Assembly (NCBI RefSeq): GCF_902506165.1
Contig: NZ_LR733817.1
Location: 6,045,583-6,109,582, forward strand
Length of the DNA: 64,000 bases
DNA from: Bosea sp. 29B
GTDB taxonomy: Bacteria > Pseudomonadota > Alphaproteobacteria > Rhizobiales > Beijerinckiaceae
Direction: 5' to 3'
Part shown: one piece after another, positions 8,249-17,500 of the stretch
Position numbering within the stretch: position 1 is the stretch's first letter
Layout of the letters: each line of letters begins with the position of its first letter
Program-made: the position numbers and the translations under genes
The notes under the pieces: model-generated
Told to the model about the DNA's origin: nothing
Database searches by the model: none
The model's input: the letters and a program-made list of their open reading frames with translations, nothing else

Positions 8249-9379
8249 ATGGCCAACGACGATCTCGAAGCCCCGGACAAGGACAAGGTTCCGCTGACGC
8301 CGGAAGGCATGGCGGCCGAGTGGGCCACCATGTCCGACATCGTCGAGGACGACGGTAGCGAGGCAGAGGCCAATATCGATCGCCTGATGAATCAGGAAGA
8401 GATCGATACCATGCTCGGCTTCTCCATCGGAGATGACGGCAAGGGCGGCCGCAACGGCATCCAGGCGATCGTCGATTCGGGCTCGGTCACCTATGAACGC
8501 CTGCCGATGCTCGAGATCATCTTCGAGCGTCTGGTCCGCCTGCTCTCCACCAGCCTGCGCAACCTGTTCAGCGACAATGTCGAGGTGACGCTGGAAGGCA
8601 TCCGCTCGGTGCGTTTCGGCGACTACATCAACTCGATCTCGCTGCCGGCGATGCTCGCCGTGTTCAAGGCCGAGGAATGGGACAACTTCGGCCTCATTAC
8701 CATCGAGTCCGCCCTCACCTATTCGGTGCTCGACACCATGCTCGGCGGCAAGCGCGGCCAGGCGGCGGCGCGCGTCGACGGGCGCCCCTTCACCTCGATC
8801 GAGATGAGCCTGCTGCGCCGCGTCATCGGCGTCGTGCTCGGTGATGCCGAAGCCGCCTTCCGGCCGCTCTCGCCGGTGAATTTCAAGGTCGACCGGATCG
8901 AGTCCAATCCGCGCTTCGTCTCGATCTCGCGCCCGGCCAATGCCGCGATCCGCGTCGAGCTGCGCTTCGACATGGAAGGGCGCGGCGGCTCGCTCCATCT
9001 GCTCCTGCCCTATGCCACCATCGAGCCGATCCGTGAGCTGCTCCTCGAGAGCTTCATGGGTGAGAAGCTCGGGCGCGACCCCATCTGGGAGAACCACCTC
9101 GCCACCGAGGTCTGGCAGGCGGACGTCGCCGTGAAATGCGTCCTCCACGAATGCACGATGCCACTGAAGCGGGTGATGAAGCTCGAGATCGGCGACACGC
9201 TGATGTTCGATGCCCGCCCCGATTCGGTCGCTTCGCTGCGCTGCGGCGAGTTCATCGTCAGCGAAGGCCGGATCGGCCGCGTCGACGACAAGATCGCCGT
9301 CCAGGTCGTCAGCCCGCTGCGCCGCTCGAAGACGACCATGGCTGCCTTCGACACCAGCCATCTCAGTCCAGCGTCCTGA
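8249..9379 (+). CDS. fliM: flagellar motor switch protein FliM
   Basis: C-ring switch protein that binds phosphorylated CheY and sets rotation direction. It has 376 residues, slightly long because of an acidic N-terminal extension of about 45 residues. Seen: the N-terminal LMNQEEIDTMLGF segment, a YERLPMLEIIFERLVRLLSTSLRN motif region, the middle-domain GLITIESALTYSVLDTMLGG, and a C-terminal SpoA domain (IGDTLMFDARPDS, RVDDKIAVQV). It lies 30 bases after fliL. The fliN and fliG genes are not in the window. Confidence 0.96.
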   Translation: MANDDLEAPDKDKVPLTPEGMAAEWATMSDIVEDDGSEAEANIDRLMNQEEIDTMLGFSIGDDGKGGRNGIQAIVDSGSVTYERLPMLEIIFERLVRLLSTSLRNLFSDNVEVTLEGIRSVRFGDYINSISLPAMLAVFKAEEWDNFGLITIESALTYSVLDTMLGGKRGQAAARVDGRPFTSIEMSLLRRVIGVVLGDAEAAFRPLSPVNFKVDRIESNPRFVSISRPANAAIRVELRFDMEGRGGSLHLLLPYATIEPIRELLLESFMGEKLGRDPIWENHLATEVWQADVAVKCVLHECTMPLKRVMKLEIGDTLMFDARPDSVASLRCGEFIVSEGRIGRVDDKIAVQVVSPLRRSKTTMAAFDTSHLSPAS

Positions 9380-9395
9380 CCAGGAAGACTAGCCC

Positions 9396-9842
9396 ATGAC
9401 CATCACCCTGATCGCCGATGTCCTGGTCGCCTGCCTGCTGGTCGCCACCATCGTCACCTGCTTCGTGCTCTCCAAGCGCATCGAGCGGCTGAAGGCCGAT
9501 GAAAGCGCGATGCGCCAGACCATCGGCGCCCTGATCTCCGCCACCGATACCGCAGAGCGCGCCATCGCCGGCCTGAAGCTGACCCTGGGCGACTGCGATC
9601 GAACCCTCGCCGAGCGGCTGCAGACCGCCGAGCGCTATGCCGCCGACCTCGCCCAGCAGATCGAGGCCGGCCAGACCGTGATGGAGCGCATCGGCCAGAT
9701 CGTCAGCGCCGCGACCATGGTCGCGCCCGCGCCGGAGCCCGTCGCGGAGAAGCCTGCCCTCTCCCGCATGGCCAGCACCGCCGACGCTGCCGCCGCGATC
9801 CGCGCCCGCGCCGCCCGCAGGCTCGAAGGCCAGGCTGCGTGA
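9396..9842 (+). CDS. DUF6468 domain protein of the flagellar cluster
   Basis: Small membrane-anchored protein of 148 residues. Seen: one N-terminal transmembrane helix (residues about 3-25, LIADVLVACLLVATIVTCFV), then a long coiled-coil-like helical stretch (about 28-110) and an Ala-rich tail. By recall it matches DUF6468 proteins found after fliM in Hyphomicrobiales; no molecular role is established. It starts 16 bases after fliM and its stop overlaps the motE start by 4 bases (GTGA), so it is part of this motor operon. A role at the motor or in stabilising its partner is only inferred from position. Confidence 0.78.
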   Translation: MTITLIADVLVACLLVATIVTCFVLSKRIERLKADESAMRQTIGALISATDTAERAIAGLKLTLGDCDRTLAERLQTAERYAADLAQQIEAGQTVMERIGQIVSAATMVAPAPEPVAEKPALSRMASTADAAAAIRARAARRLEGQAA

Positions 9843-10636
9843 TCCAGACGCCCCGCCTCATCCCGGCCGTCATCCTCGGCGCCATGGGCCTCCTGGCGCT
9901 GAAGCTGCTCGCCTGGTCGGGGGAGCCTTATCCGGGCAAAGTGCCCGCCAGCGCCCCGGTGTTCACCGTGAAGCCGGAGAAGGAAGTCTGGGGCCTCGCC
10001 AAGGTCATCGCCAAGGCCCATCAGCCTGACACCTTCATGGATCCCGAGACCACCGGGACCATCGACCCGCCGAAGCCGAAGACCTCGCCCGAGGAGCAGG
10101 CCAAGCGCGACACCAATCCGAACAACAAGGCCGGGTTGATGAACGGCACTGTCCAGCCGGTCTCGCCGGCGGAGAAGGCCCTGCTCGAGCGCCTCGGCCA
10201 GCGCCGCGACGAAATCGAGGCGCGCATGCGCGAGCTCGACATGCGCGAGAAGTTGCTCGATTCGGCCGAGAAGAAGCTCGGCGGCCGCGTCGACGACCTC
10301 AAGGCGCTGGAAGAAAAGGTCGAAGGCCCGCGCAAGCAGGAGAGCGAGGCCAATCAGGCGGTCAAGAACCTGGTGATCATGTACGAGACGATGAAGCCGA
10401 AGGACGCCGCCCGCGTCTTCGACCGGCTGGCGCTCGACATCCTGGTTCCGGTCGTCCAGCAGATGAGCCCGCGCAAGATGTCGGACGTGCTTGCCGCCAT
10501 GTCGCCCGAGGCGGCCGAGCGCCTCACCGTCGCCCTCTCAGTGCGCGGCCGCCCCGCAGTCGCCACCGAGCGCGCCCCAGCCCCGACGCCGGCCGGCAAC
10601 GAGCTGCAAGCGATCGAGCCCGCGCCGAAGCGCTGA
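9839..10636 (+). CDS. MotE-like flagellar motor chaperone
   Basis: Protein of 265 residues with an N-terminal membrane anchor or signal (about residues 8-25), a low-complexity linker, a long charged coiled coil (residues about 110-175), and a C-terminal MgtE-N-like helical domain: MYETMKPKDAARVFDRLALD and MSPRKMSDVLAAMSPEAAERL. This arrangement is that of MotE, a periplasmic chaperone for stator or motor proteins in rhizobia. It starts with a GTG overlapping the previous stop. The stator genes motA, motB and motC are not in the window. Homology is good; the exact client here is not known. Confidence 0.82.
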   Translation: MIQTPRLIPAVILGAMGLLALKLLAWSGEPYPGKVPASAPVFTVKPEKEVWGLAKVIAKAHQPDTFMDPETTGTIDPPKPKTSPEEQAKRDTNPNNKAGLMNGTVQPVSPAEKALLERLGQRRDEIEARMRELDMREKLLDSAEKKLGGRVDDLKALEEKVEGPRKQESEANQAVKNLVIMYETMKPKDAARVFDRLALDILVPVVQQMSPRKMSDVLAAMSPEAAERLTVALSVRGRPAVATERAPAPTPAGNELQAIEPAPKR

Positions 10637-10645
10637 CCCCACCGG

Positions 10646-11611
10646 TCACTGCTGGACGGTGATGCCGCTCTCCTTGATGATCGTCGCATAGGTCGCAACG
10701 TACCGGTCGATCACCTTCTCGAACTCGGCGCCCGGCCGCGCCAGTATCGTGAAGCTCAACCCCTGCAGGCGCTCGCGCACATCAGGGCGCGCCAGGGCCG
10801 TGAGCCAGGCGCGCTCCAGCGCCTCGCGGGCGGCCGCCGGCGTGTCGCGGCGGACCATGATGCCGAACCAGCTGTCCGACAGCAGGCCCGGCAGGCCGAG
10901 CTCGGCGAAGGTCGGGACACCCGGTAATTCCCGCACCCGCTGCTCGGAAGTGACCGCGAGCGCGACGAGCTTGCCCTCCGCGATCGGCTGCACGACATCG
11001 GGCAGGTTGCTGAGCGCGAAATCGATCCGGCCGGCGTACAGGTCGACGAAAAGCTGCGAGGTCCCATTATAGGGCGCATGCACCGCCTTGCCGCCGACGA
11101 GACGCAGGAAATGCTCCGCGCCCAGATGCGGCGAGGTGCCGATCCCCGGCGAGCCATAGGTCATCGCCCCGCCACCTTCGCGCAGGTGCTTCACGAAGCC
11201 AGCCCAGTCCGCCTTCAGCGCCGGCGCCACCGTCAGCACATGCGGCACCACCGTCGCCTGCACCACCGGGACGAAGGCGCGCTGCCAATCCGCGGTTCGT
11301 GTCCGCAGCGTGATGTTCGCCGCGAAGCTGTTGGCGATCATCAGCATGGTATGCCCGTCCGGCGGAGATTTCAGCGTCTCGGCGCCAGCGATGACGGTCG
11401 CCGCTCCCGCGATGTTCTCGACCACGACGCTCTGGCCGAGCGTGTCCTTGAGGCTCTCCTGCGCCAGCCGCGCCACCGGGTCCATCGAGGTTCCCGCGGT
11501 GAACGGCAGAATGAGACGCACCGGGCGTTCCGGTTTCCAGACAGACTGTGCCTTTGCCAGCGTCGGCAGGGTCAATCCTGCCAGGAGAAGCGCACGTCGA
11601 TCGAGCAACAT
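10646..11611 (-). CDS. Bug-type tripartite tricarboxylate transporter substrate-binding protein
   Basis: Periplasmic binding protein of the Bug (TctC) family, which captures carboxylates or aromatic acids. The ATG at 11611 is chosen: it has GGAG 9 bases upstream and opens a signal peptide (RRALLLAGLTLPTLAKA), giving 321 residues; the frame runs on upstream as an antisense shadow. Seen: the family motifs PVRLILPFTAGTSMD, VVENIAGAATVIAGAE, YGSPGIGTSPHLGAE, HAPYNGTSQLFVDL and GRIDFALSNLPDV. No TctA/TctB membrane subunits are nearby, which is common for orphan Bug proteins. It follows the CnbZ-like gene on the same strand. Confidence 0.93.
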   Translation of the reverse strand: MLLDRRALLLAGLTLPTLAKAQSVWKPERPVRLILPFTAGTSMDPVARLAQESLKDTLGQSVVVENIAGAATVIAGAETLKSPPDGHTMLMIANSFAANITLRTRTADWQRAFVPVVQATVVPHVLTVAPALKADWAGFVKHLREGGGAMTYGSPGIGTSPHLGAEHFLRLVGGKAVHAPYNGTSQLFVDLYAGRIDFALSNLPDVVQPIAEGKLVALAVTSEQRVRELPGVPTFAELGLPGLLSDSWFGIMVRRDTPAAAREALERAWLTALARPDVRERLQGLSFTILARPGAEFEKVIDRYVATYATIIKESGITVQQ

Positions 11612-11670
11612 CGGGATCGTCTCCACTTGACCGTTCGATTTCTGGCAACGCATCACATCGCTGGCCGCGA

Positions 11671-12432
11671 TCAGGCAGACGCCTCGATCACGATTTCCCG
11701 CGGCAGGCCACGTACATCCATCTCGTAGTCGAGCACAGCCACCGGCGGCCGCGAGAAGTGCCAGGTCACGGCGCGGCCGAGGCTGGTGATCGGCAGGAGG
11801 ACATCCGCCAGCAGCGGATGGATGTCGCGGATCGTGTAGATGTTCGCGACCGTAGCGTCCCGCCAGTCGTGGCCGAGCCCGGCGAGGCGATGTTCCATCT
11901 CGCCCATCACCCATTCGGCCTTGGCACGCACGCCCTCGGGCGAGGCGTCACCCGGCCGGATCGTGCCGTGCGCGTAGCTCGCGCCGCCTTCGGGCGCCTC
12001 GCCGCTGCCCGCCACCACGAAGCTCGCCCCCGCCGAGGCATCCGGAACGGTATAGCTGAAGGCGTGCAGCGAGACGGCCTCCGGCTTGCCGAGTTCGGGG
12101 CAGATATTGGTGCGGGCGACGGGGTTCACCTGCCCCTGCAGGATGCCCCATTGATCGAGCCGCGATGCGTAGAGCCGGTTGAAGGCGTCGAAACCGCCTT
12201 CCGAGAAGGGCTCCGGCGAGCGCAGCTCGCAGGCGCAGAACGCCGCCAGTGGCCGGCCGATCCGCTTCAGATGCGCCTCGATCAGCGCAAGGCCCTTGTC
12301 CAGCGCAACCGGGCTCGCCAGTTGCGCCCGCTCGATCCGGAAGCCCGGCTCGGCCGCGACCCCGCCGGAATACTGGTAGACGGCCGGGATGAACCTGTAG
12401 CTGCCGTCCTGGCTGGTGCGGGTGGAGTACAT
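11671..12432 (-). CDS. CnbZ-like (2-amino-5-chloromuconate deaminase-related) RidA-superfamily protein
   Basis: Protein of 253 residues which by recall resembles proteins annotated as 2-amino-5-chloromuconate deaminase CnbZ, distant members of the RidA/YjgF superfamily. Seen: the opening YRFIPAVYQYSGGVAAEPGF, FCACELRSPEPFSEGGF, and NPVARTNICPELGKPEAVSLHAF. The C-terminal half (TVANIYTIRDIHPLL) looks like the RidA end of the fold. It lies 59 bases upstream of the Bug-protein gene on the same strand and faces a LysR gene, the usual layout of an inducible catabolic operon. The activity on chlorinated substrates is not shown; it may deaminate enamine or imine intermediates. Confidence 0.6.
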   Translation of the reverse strand: MYSTRTSQDGSYRFIPAVYQYSGGVAAEPGFRIERAQLASPVALDKGLALIEAHLKRIGRPLAAFCACELRSPEPFSEGGFDAFNRLYASRLDQWGILQGQVNPVARTNICPELGKPEAVSLHAFSYTVPDASAGASFVVAGSGEAPEGGASYAHGTIRPGDASPEGVRAKAEWVMGEMEHRLAGLGHDWRDATVANIYTIRDIHPLLADVLLPITSLGRAVTWHFSRPPVAVLDYEMDVRGLPREIVIEASA

Positions 12433-12511
12433 CGGGTCGGTTCCTCGCCTGGTTTTCCTAGTCGTAGAGGGCGGGCTGGCAGCTCAGCCAGCGCGGTTTC
12501 GCGGAGAGTTC

Positions 12512-12528
12512 GTTGCCGATCCGGCAAC
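12512..12528. promoter_or_regulatory. candidate LysR operator (GTTGCCG-N3-CGGCAAC)
   Basis: Perfect 7-base inverted repeat, arms 12512-12518 and 12522-12528 around ATC, in the 141-base gap between the divergent CnbZ-like and LysR genes. Position and symmetry fit the recognition site of a LysR-type regulator that controls both directions. It is the only strong palindrome I see in that gap. Confidence 0.5.
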
Positions 12529-12573
12529 ACTCGCTTACACTCCAGGCTCTCGCATCGACCGCGGCCCGTTGCC

Positions 12574-13482
12574 ATGTCGCTCACCCGCTATCGCTATTTC
12601 GCGCTCGTCGCCGATCACGGTTCGGTCCGCGAGGCGGCCGATACGCTGCGCGTCGCGCCCTCGGCGATCAGCCGCCAGATCGCCAGCCTCGAGGAGGAGT
12701 ACGGCACGGTCCTGTTCGAGCGCCGGGCACGCGGCATGCGGCTGACCACGGCGGGAGCGGCCGTGCTGGAGGCGGCCCGCACCATCCTCGACAGCGTCCA
12801 GACCGCGCGCGCCGCCATCGACGAGCTCCAGGGCATGAAGCGCGGGCATGTCCGCGTCTGGACGGTCGAGGGCGCGATGGACGATTTCGTCTATCCCGCG
12901 CTGGCCGAATTCTCGGCCGCCCACCCATCGGTGAGCTTCGACATCATGGTGGCGAGCTCCGACCAGCTGGTGCAGCGCCTGCTCGACGACGAGGCCGATG
13001 TGATCGTCGCCTTCAACCCGATCCTGCATCGCAGCGTGCTCTCGCTCGCCGAGATCGCCGACGCGCTGGTCCTCGCCGCCCATCCCGGCGACGCCGTCGC
13101 GCAACGGGCGTCGGTCAGGATCTCGGAGATCGGCGAGATGCGCCTTGCCCTGCCCGACCGGACCTTCGGCCTGCGCCGTCTCGTCGACGACATGGTCGCC
13201 GCGGCCGGCGTCGCGCTCAAGCCGGCGCTGGTCACCAATTCGATCCAGTCGCTGCGCTCCTTCGCGCGGGCCGGCCTCGGCGTCAGCGTCCTTACGCGCT
13301 GCGCGACGCGGCGGGATGTCACCGAAGGACGCCTGGTCGCGGTTCCGCTCCAGGGTCGCAATCTGCGCAAGGCCTGCCTCAAGATCTGCGTGCGCAACGG
13401 CCGGACCTTGTCCCCGGCGGCACGGGCACTGGCGCGGCATCTGGCGCGCAGCGCGCGCAAATACGCGGCAAGCCATGCGTGA
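12574..13482 (+). CDS. LysR-family transcriptional regulator
   Basis: Transcription factor of 302 residues. The N-terminal winged helix-turn-helix is clear (YFALVADHGSVREAADTLRV then APSAISRQIASLEEEYGTVLFERR); the rest is a periplasmic-binding-protein-like effector domain. The ATG at 12574 places the helix-turn-helix at the correct distance from the start; the frame is open further upstream only as a shadow of the divergent gene. It is divergent from the CnbZ-like/Bug operon and probably activates it in response to the substrate (inference from layout). Confidence 0.92.
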   Translation: MSLTRYRYFALVADHGSVREAADTLRVAPSAISRQIASLEEEYGTVLFERRARGMRLTTAGAAVLEAARTILDSVQTARAAIDELQGMKRGHVRVWTVEGAMDDFVYPALAEFSAAHPSVSFDIMVASSDQLVQRLLDDEADVIVAFNPILHRSVLSLAEIADALVLAAHPGDAVAQRASVRISEIGEMRLALPDRTFGLRRLVDDMVAAAGVALKPALVTNSIQSLRSFARAGLGVSVLTRCATRRDVTEGRLVAVPLQGRNLRKACLKICVRNGRTLSPAARALARHLARSARKYAASHA

Positions 13483-13713
13483 GTTGCCTCGCGTTTTCCA
13501 CGCTACCCTGCCGCTGCATCCCACTTCGCGGCGTTCCAATTCGGAGCCGGCAGAAACACTGCTCGACGCGTATTTCTGTTCCGACGCATTGCTCCTCTAA
13601 ACGTGGGTTGGGCTCTTGCCCACGCTATTCCAATTGCGCCCTTGATAGCTCAAGACTTCTTGTTGAGAATCGCCTTTATTATGTTTCACATGGCGCCCCA
13701 GCGAGAAAAGCCT

Positions 13714-14313
13714 ATGGCAGAAGAATCCGCAGGAAATGGAAAACGCTTAGCTGCATATAACTCGGTTCGAACCGAGATAAACCAGAGATTTTCACTAAGA
13801 GATCAGGCGCTTTTTGTTTTTATGGCGGCAGCTGGCGCATACACAGCAATTTCAATCGAGAAGCACCAAAAATTACTCGGCGCCTGCACAGCGTCAGCAA
13901 GTCACTTTGAATCTATATTATTACTTTTGCCAATTCCATTGATATCTTTAGCATTTACCAATATTGTGCTCGGGCATCATTTAGTTATTGATAAGCTATG
14001 GAATTATATTTTAACTGAATTAAATGACGAATCTGGAATAAAATTCTGGGAGGAGTCTGATTTAGCAAAACAAAAAGTATATTTTTTGGACGGCAGAACT
14101 CTATCTCAAATGATAATATTAAGCACACCGTGCTTATATCAAATAATTATCTCTATATATATTATAAATTATTGCAAAACAGACTCAACGGAGTTGCTGT
14201 ATTATATATTTGCAATCATACTGGACGCATTAGTATTATATTATAACGTAAAAAAACACTGGGACGTACACAAAGAACGCAAGATTAGATATGAAAAATT
14301 GAATAGAAATTGA
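13714..14313 (+). CDS. AT-rich orphan membrane protein, unknown function
   Basis: I do not recognise a characterised family. The protein (199 residues from ATG 13714, the start with the best purine-rich upstream stretch; ATGs at 13681 and 13690 are alternatives) begins with a charged helix AAYNSVRTEINQRFSLRDQA, followed by about four hydrophobic segments near residues 33-52, 70-92, 133-155 and 160-178, and a basic C-terminus (KERKIRYEKLNRN). The N-terminal pattern resembles poorly described small membrane proteins of accessory regions. Base composition and codons (ATA, TTA, AAA, AAT) differ sharply from every neighbour, which points to recent transfer. It stands alone between the LysR gene and the flagellar TPR gene. 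Confidence 0.7.
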   Translation: MAEESAGNGKRLAAYNSVRTEINQRFSLRDQALFVFMAAAGAYTAISIEKHQKLLGACTASASHFESILLLLPIPLISLAFTNIVLGHHLVIDKLWNYILTELNDESGIKFWEESDLAKQKVYFLDGRTLSQMIILSTPCLYQIIISIYIINYCKTDSTELLYYIFAIILDALVLYYNVKKHWDVHKERKIRYEKLNRN

Positions 14314-14452
14314 CAAATCTGACATCACGACCCGGCTCAGAAACGAGCCGATCTGGCAACAATCAACGCATCCTGCTCGATGGCTTACTGCGACAGTCAG
14401 CGCCGATCCTTCGAACAGATATCTGATTATGCGGCCTTACGATGAAGCACTC

Positions 14453-14467
14453 TTAACCCTCCATTAT
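14453..14467. promoter_or_regulatory. near-consensus CtrA box (TTAA-N7-TTAT) before the TPR gene
   Basis: TTAA at 14453-14456 and TTAT at 14464-14467 separated by 7 bases, one base away from the full consensus, 78 bases before the start of the large secreted TPR gene. The first half-site reads TTAACC, the preferred extended form. Confidence 0.45.
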
Positions 14468-14544
14468 CCTTGACGGGCTAGCCTCCGCGCAGGTTGGAGC
14501 AGCCTGTCGCCGCTCCTCCTATCGCGTCGGGTTGAGTAGCGGTC

Positions 14545-17500
14545 GTGCGTATCCTGCGGTCCCTGAGCTTCGGCATCGGCCTGGCGGCATTGAGCCTCGC
14601 TGCCGGCTTTGCCGCGCCGGCAACGGCTGCCACTGCCACCTTGCGGGGCGAAGCCATGCGCGCCGGCTTCGGCCGCATCGCCTTCACCTTCGACGAGCCG
14701 GTGACGACGCGGGTACGCGTTGCCAACGGCGTCGTCATGATCGGCTTCAGCCAGCCGGTGAAGCTCGATCCGAGCCGGCTCGCCGCCGAGCTGCCGGCCT
14801 ATGTCTCCGTGATCAGGATCGACCCCGACGGGCGCGGCCTGCGCCTGGCGCTCGCCCGCCCTTATCGCGCCAATCTGCTCGAAGCCGGCGACAAGGCCTT
14901 CGTCGACCTGCTGCCGGAGAACTGGACCGGGCAGTTGCCGGGCCTGCCGCCCGAGGTTCTCGCCGAACTCACTCAGCGCCTGCGCCTCGCCGAGGCGCGC
15001 GCCCGCGAGATCGCCCGCATGCCGGTGCCCGCGCCGAAGCCGCTCGGCTTCCGCGCCGCCCGCCTGCCAACGCTCGATCGCTTCATGTTCTCGGCGCCGC
15101 CCGAAGCTCTGCTCACCCCCGGTCTGGATGACGGCAAGCTGACACTGAATTTCGACCAGCCGCTGGCGGTGACGCCATCGCAGATCCGTAGCCTGCTCCC
15201 GGCAGACTTCACGCTGGAGCAGGCGACGATCGGCGACGACCGCACGCAGCTCGTCTTCAGCGTGCCGAAGGACCGCCAGCTCCGCAGTTTCCGCGACGAG
15301 GCCGGCTGGACCGTCGACCTGCCCTATCCCGGCGCCGCCACCCCGCTCTCGCTCGCCGATCTGCAGGCCGCCCCGCCGGGCGCAGCCAAGCCGGCCGAGA
15401 CCAGGCCGGCGGACGGCAAGCCGTCCGAGCAGAAGCCAGCCGCGGCGCCGCCATCTCCCGCCCCGAAAGCCGAGGCACCGCCCGCCCAGCCCAAGCCGGC
15501 GACCGCCGTCGCCCCGGACGCGCCGCCCCGCGACGTCGAAATCGCTTCCGCTGTCGACGGCGATGGCGGGCGCATCGATTTCCGCTTCTCACGGCCGACA
15601 GGCGCCGCCGCCTTTACCGAACCGGGCCGGGTCACGCTCGTCTTCGACACGCGCGACACGCTCGATCCCGACAAGCTCAAAGGCGTGCTGCCGGCGCTGA
15701 TCGAGGGCGTCACCGTCACGCGCGAGGCCAAGGTCACCCTCGTCAGGCTGAAGACGCGCCGCCAGCAGCTGGTCCGGCTCTCCGACGACAACGCGCAATG
15801 GTCGCTGAGCTTCGGCGACAAGGGCGGCAAGCCCGCCGTCGCGCTCACGCCCCGCCGCGACGCCGACGAGCGCGGCCAGACCATCGTCGCCGTCCCGGTG
15901 CCGGGCCTGACCGGCGTGCACTGGCTGGAGAACAGCGAAGGCGGCCCGAACCTCGCGGTCGCAACCGCGCTCGGCCCGACGCGCGCGGTCTCCAAGCCCT
16001 ATCGCTTCCTCGAGTTCGGCCTGCCGCAAAGCGCCCATGGCGTCGTCGTCAGCGCCGTCGCCGACGATCTTGCCGTACGCGCCGACACCGAAGAGGTCCG
16101 GATCGGACGGCAGAATGGCCTGATCGTCAGCCTCGATGCCGAGAAGCCGCGCGAAGCCGACAAGACCGCCCAGGCTCCCGCCCGGCCGCTGCTCGACGGC
16201 GAGGCCTGGTCCGCTCTGCACACCAACGACATCCGCGACCGCACCGCGGCCTTGCTGCGCGAGGTCGCCGCCGCCTCGCGTGGCCGCAAATCCGAGACCC
16301 GGCTGGCGCTCGCCCGTTTCCTCGCCGCCAACGGCATGATGCCGGAAGCGGCCGGGCCGCTGAATGCGCTGCTCGCAGACGACGCCGCGATGCGCGGCAA
16401 TCGCGACGCGCTCTTCCTGCGCGGCGTGATCGCTACCGGCATGCAACGCAGCTCCGAGGCGCTTAAGGCCTTCGATGCCGCGCCGATCCGCGACGAGGCC
16501 GAGACCGGGCTTTGGCGTGCGCTCTCGGAGCAGCGGCTCGGCCGCAACGCCCAGGCGCTCGCCGGCTTCCGCCGGGCCGAGGATATCCTCGATCGCTATC
16601 CCGCCGACCTCCAGGCGGAATTCCGCCCGGCCATGGCACAGGCTGCGCTCGCCACCGGCGAAGCGACGGTGGCGGAAAAGCAGATCGGCCGGCTCGCCGA
16701 CATGCCCGAGGAGCTGGTCCATCCCGAGGAGCTGGCGCTGCTGCGCGCCCGGCTCGACGATGTCAGCGGCCGGCCCGAGGCAGCGATCAACGGCTACAAG
16801 CCGCTCTTCGAGGCAAAGACCCGGCCGGTCGCGGCCGAAGCGCAATTGCGCGCCGTGAAGCTCGCCCGCGCCGAGAAACGCGCGGACTTCTCGGCCGACG
16901 AAGCCATCGCCCGACTTGAGACCGTCTCGGCGATCTGGCGCGGCGGCGAGGTCGAGATCGAGGCCTTGGCCGAGCTCGGCCGCCTCTATGCCGAGCAGCA
17001 GCGCTGGCGCGACGCCTTCCAGACGGCACGGCGGGCCAACGAGGTCTTCCCGGAAGACCCAGCGACGCGGCTGCTGCATGACGAGACCGCCCAGCGCTTC
17101 GAGGCGCTATTCAGCGATCCCAATCTGGAGAAGCTGCCGCGGCTCGAAGCTTTGGCGCTGTTCTATGACTTCAAGGATTACCTGCCGATCGGCCGGCGCG
17201 GCGACGAGATCACCCGTCTGCTCGCCGACCGGCTGGTCGAGCTCGACCTGCTCGACCAGGCCAGCGAGATCCTGCAATACCAGATGGACCGCCGCTTGAC
17301 CGGCGCGGCGCGCTCCACCGTGGCGACGCGGCTCGCCATGATCCGGCTGATGAACGGCAAGCCGGCGGAGGCGCTGCAGGCGATCGTCTCGACCCGGCTC
17401 GCCGAATTGCCGGCCGACGTCAAACGCGCCCGCCTGCTGCTGGAAGCCAAGGCGCTCTCCGATCTCTCGCGGACCGACCAGGCGCTCGACCTGCTCGAAG

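Noticed and set aside
13483..13713. An attachment site or integrase remnant next to the AT-rich orphan gene.
   Set aside because: No tRNA gene, direct repeat or integrase-like frame was seen on either side.
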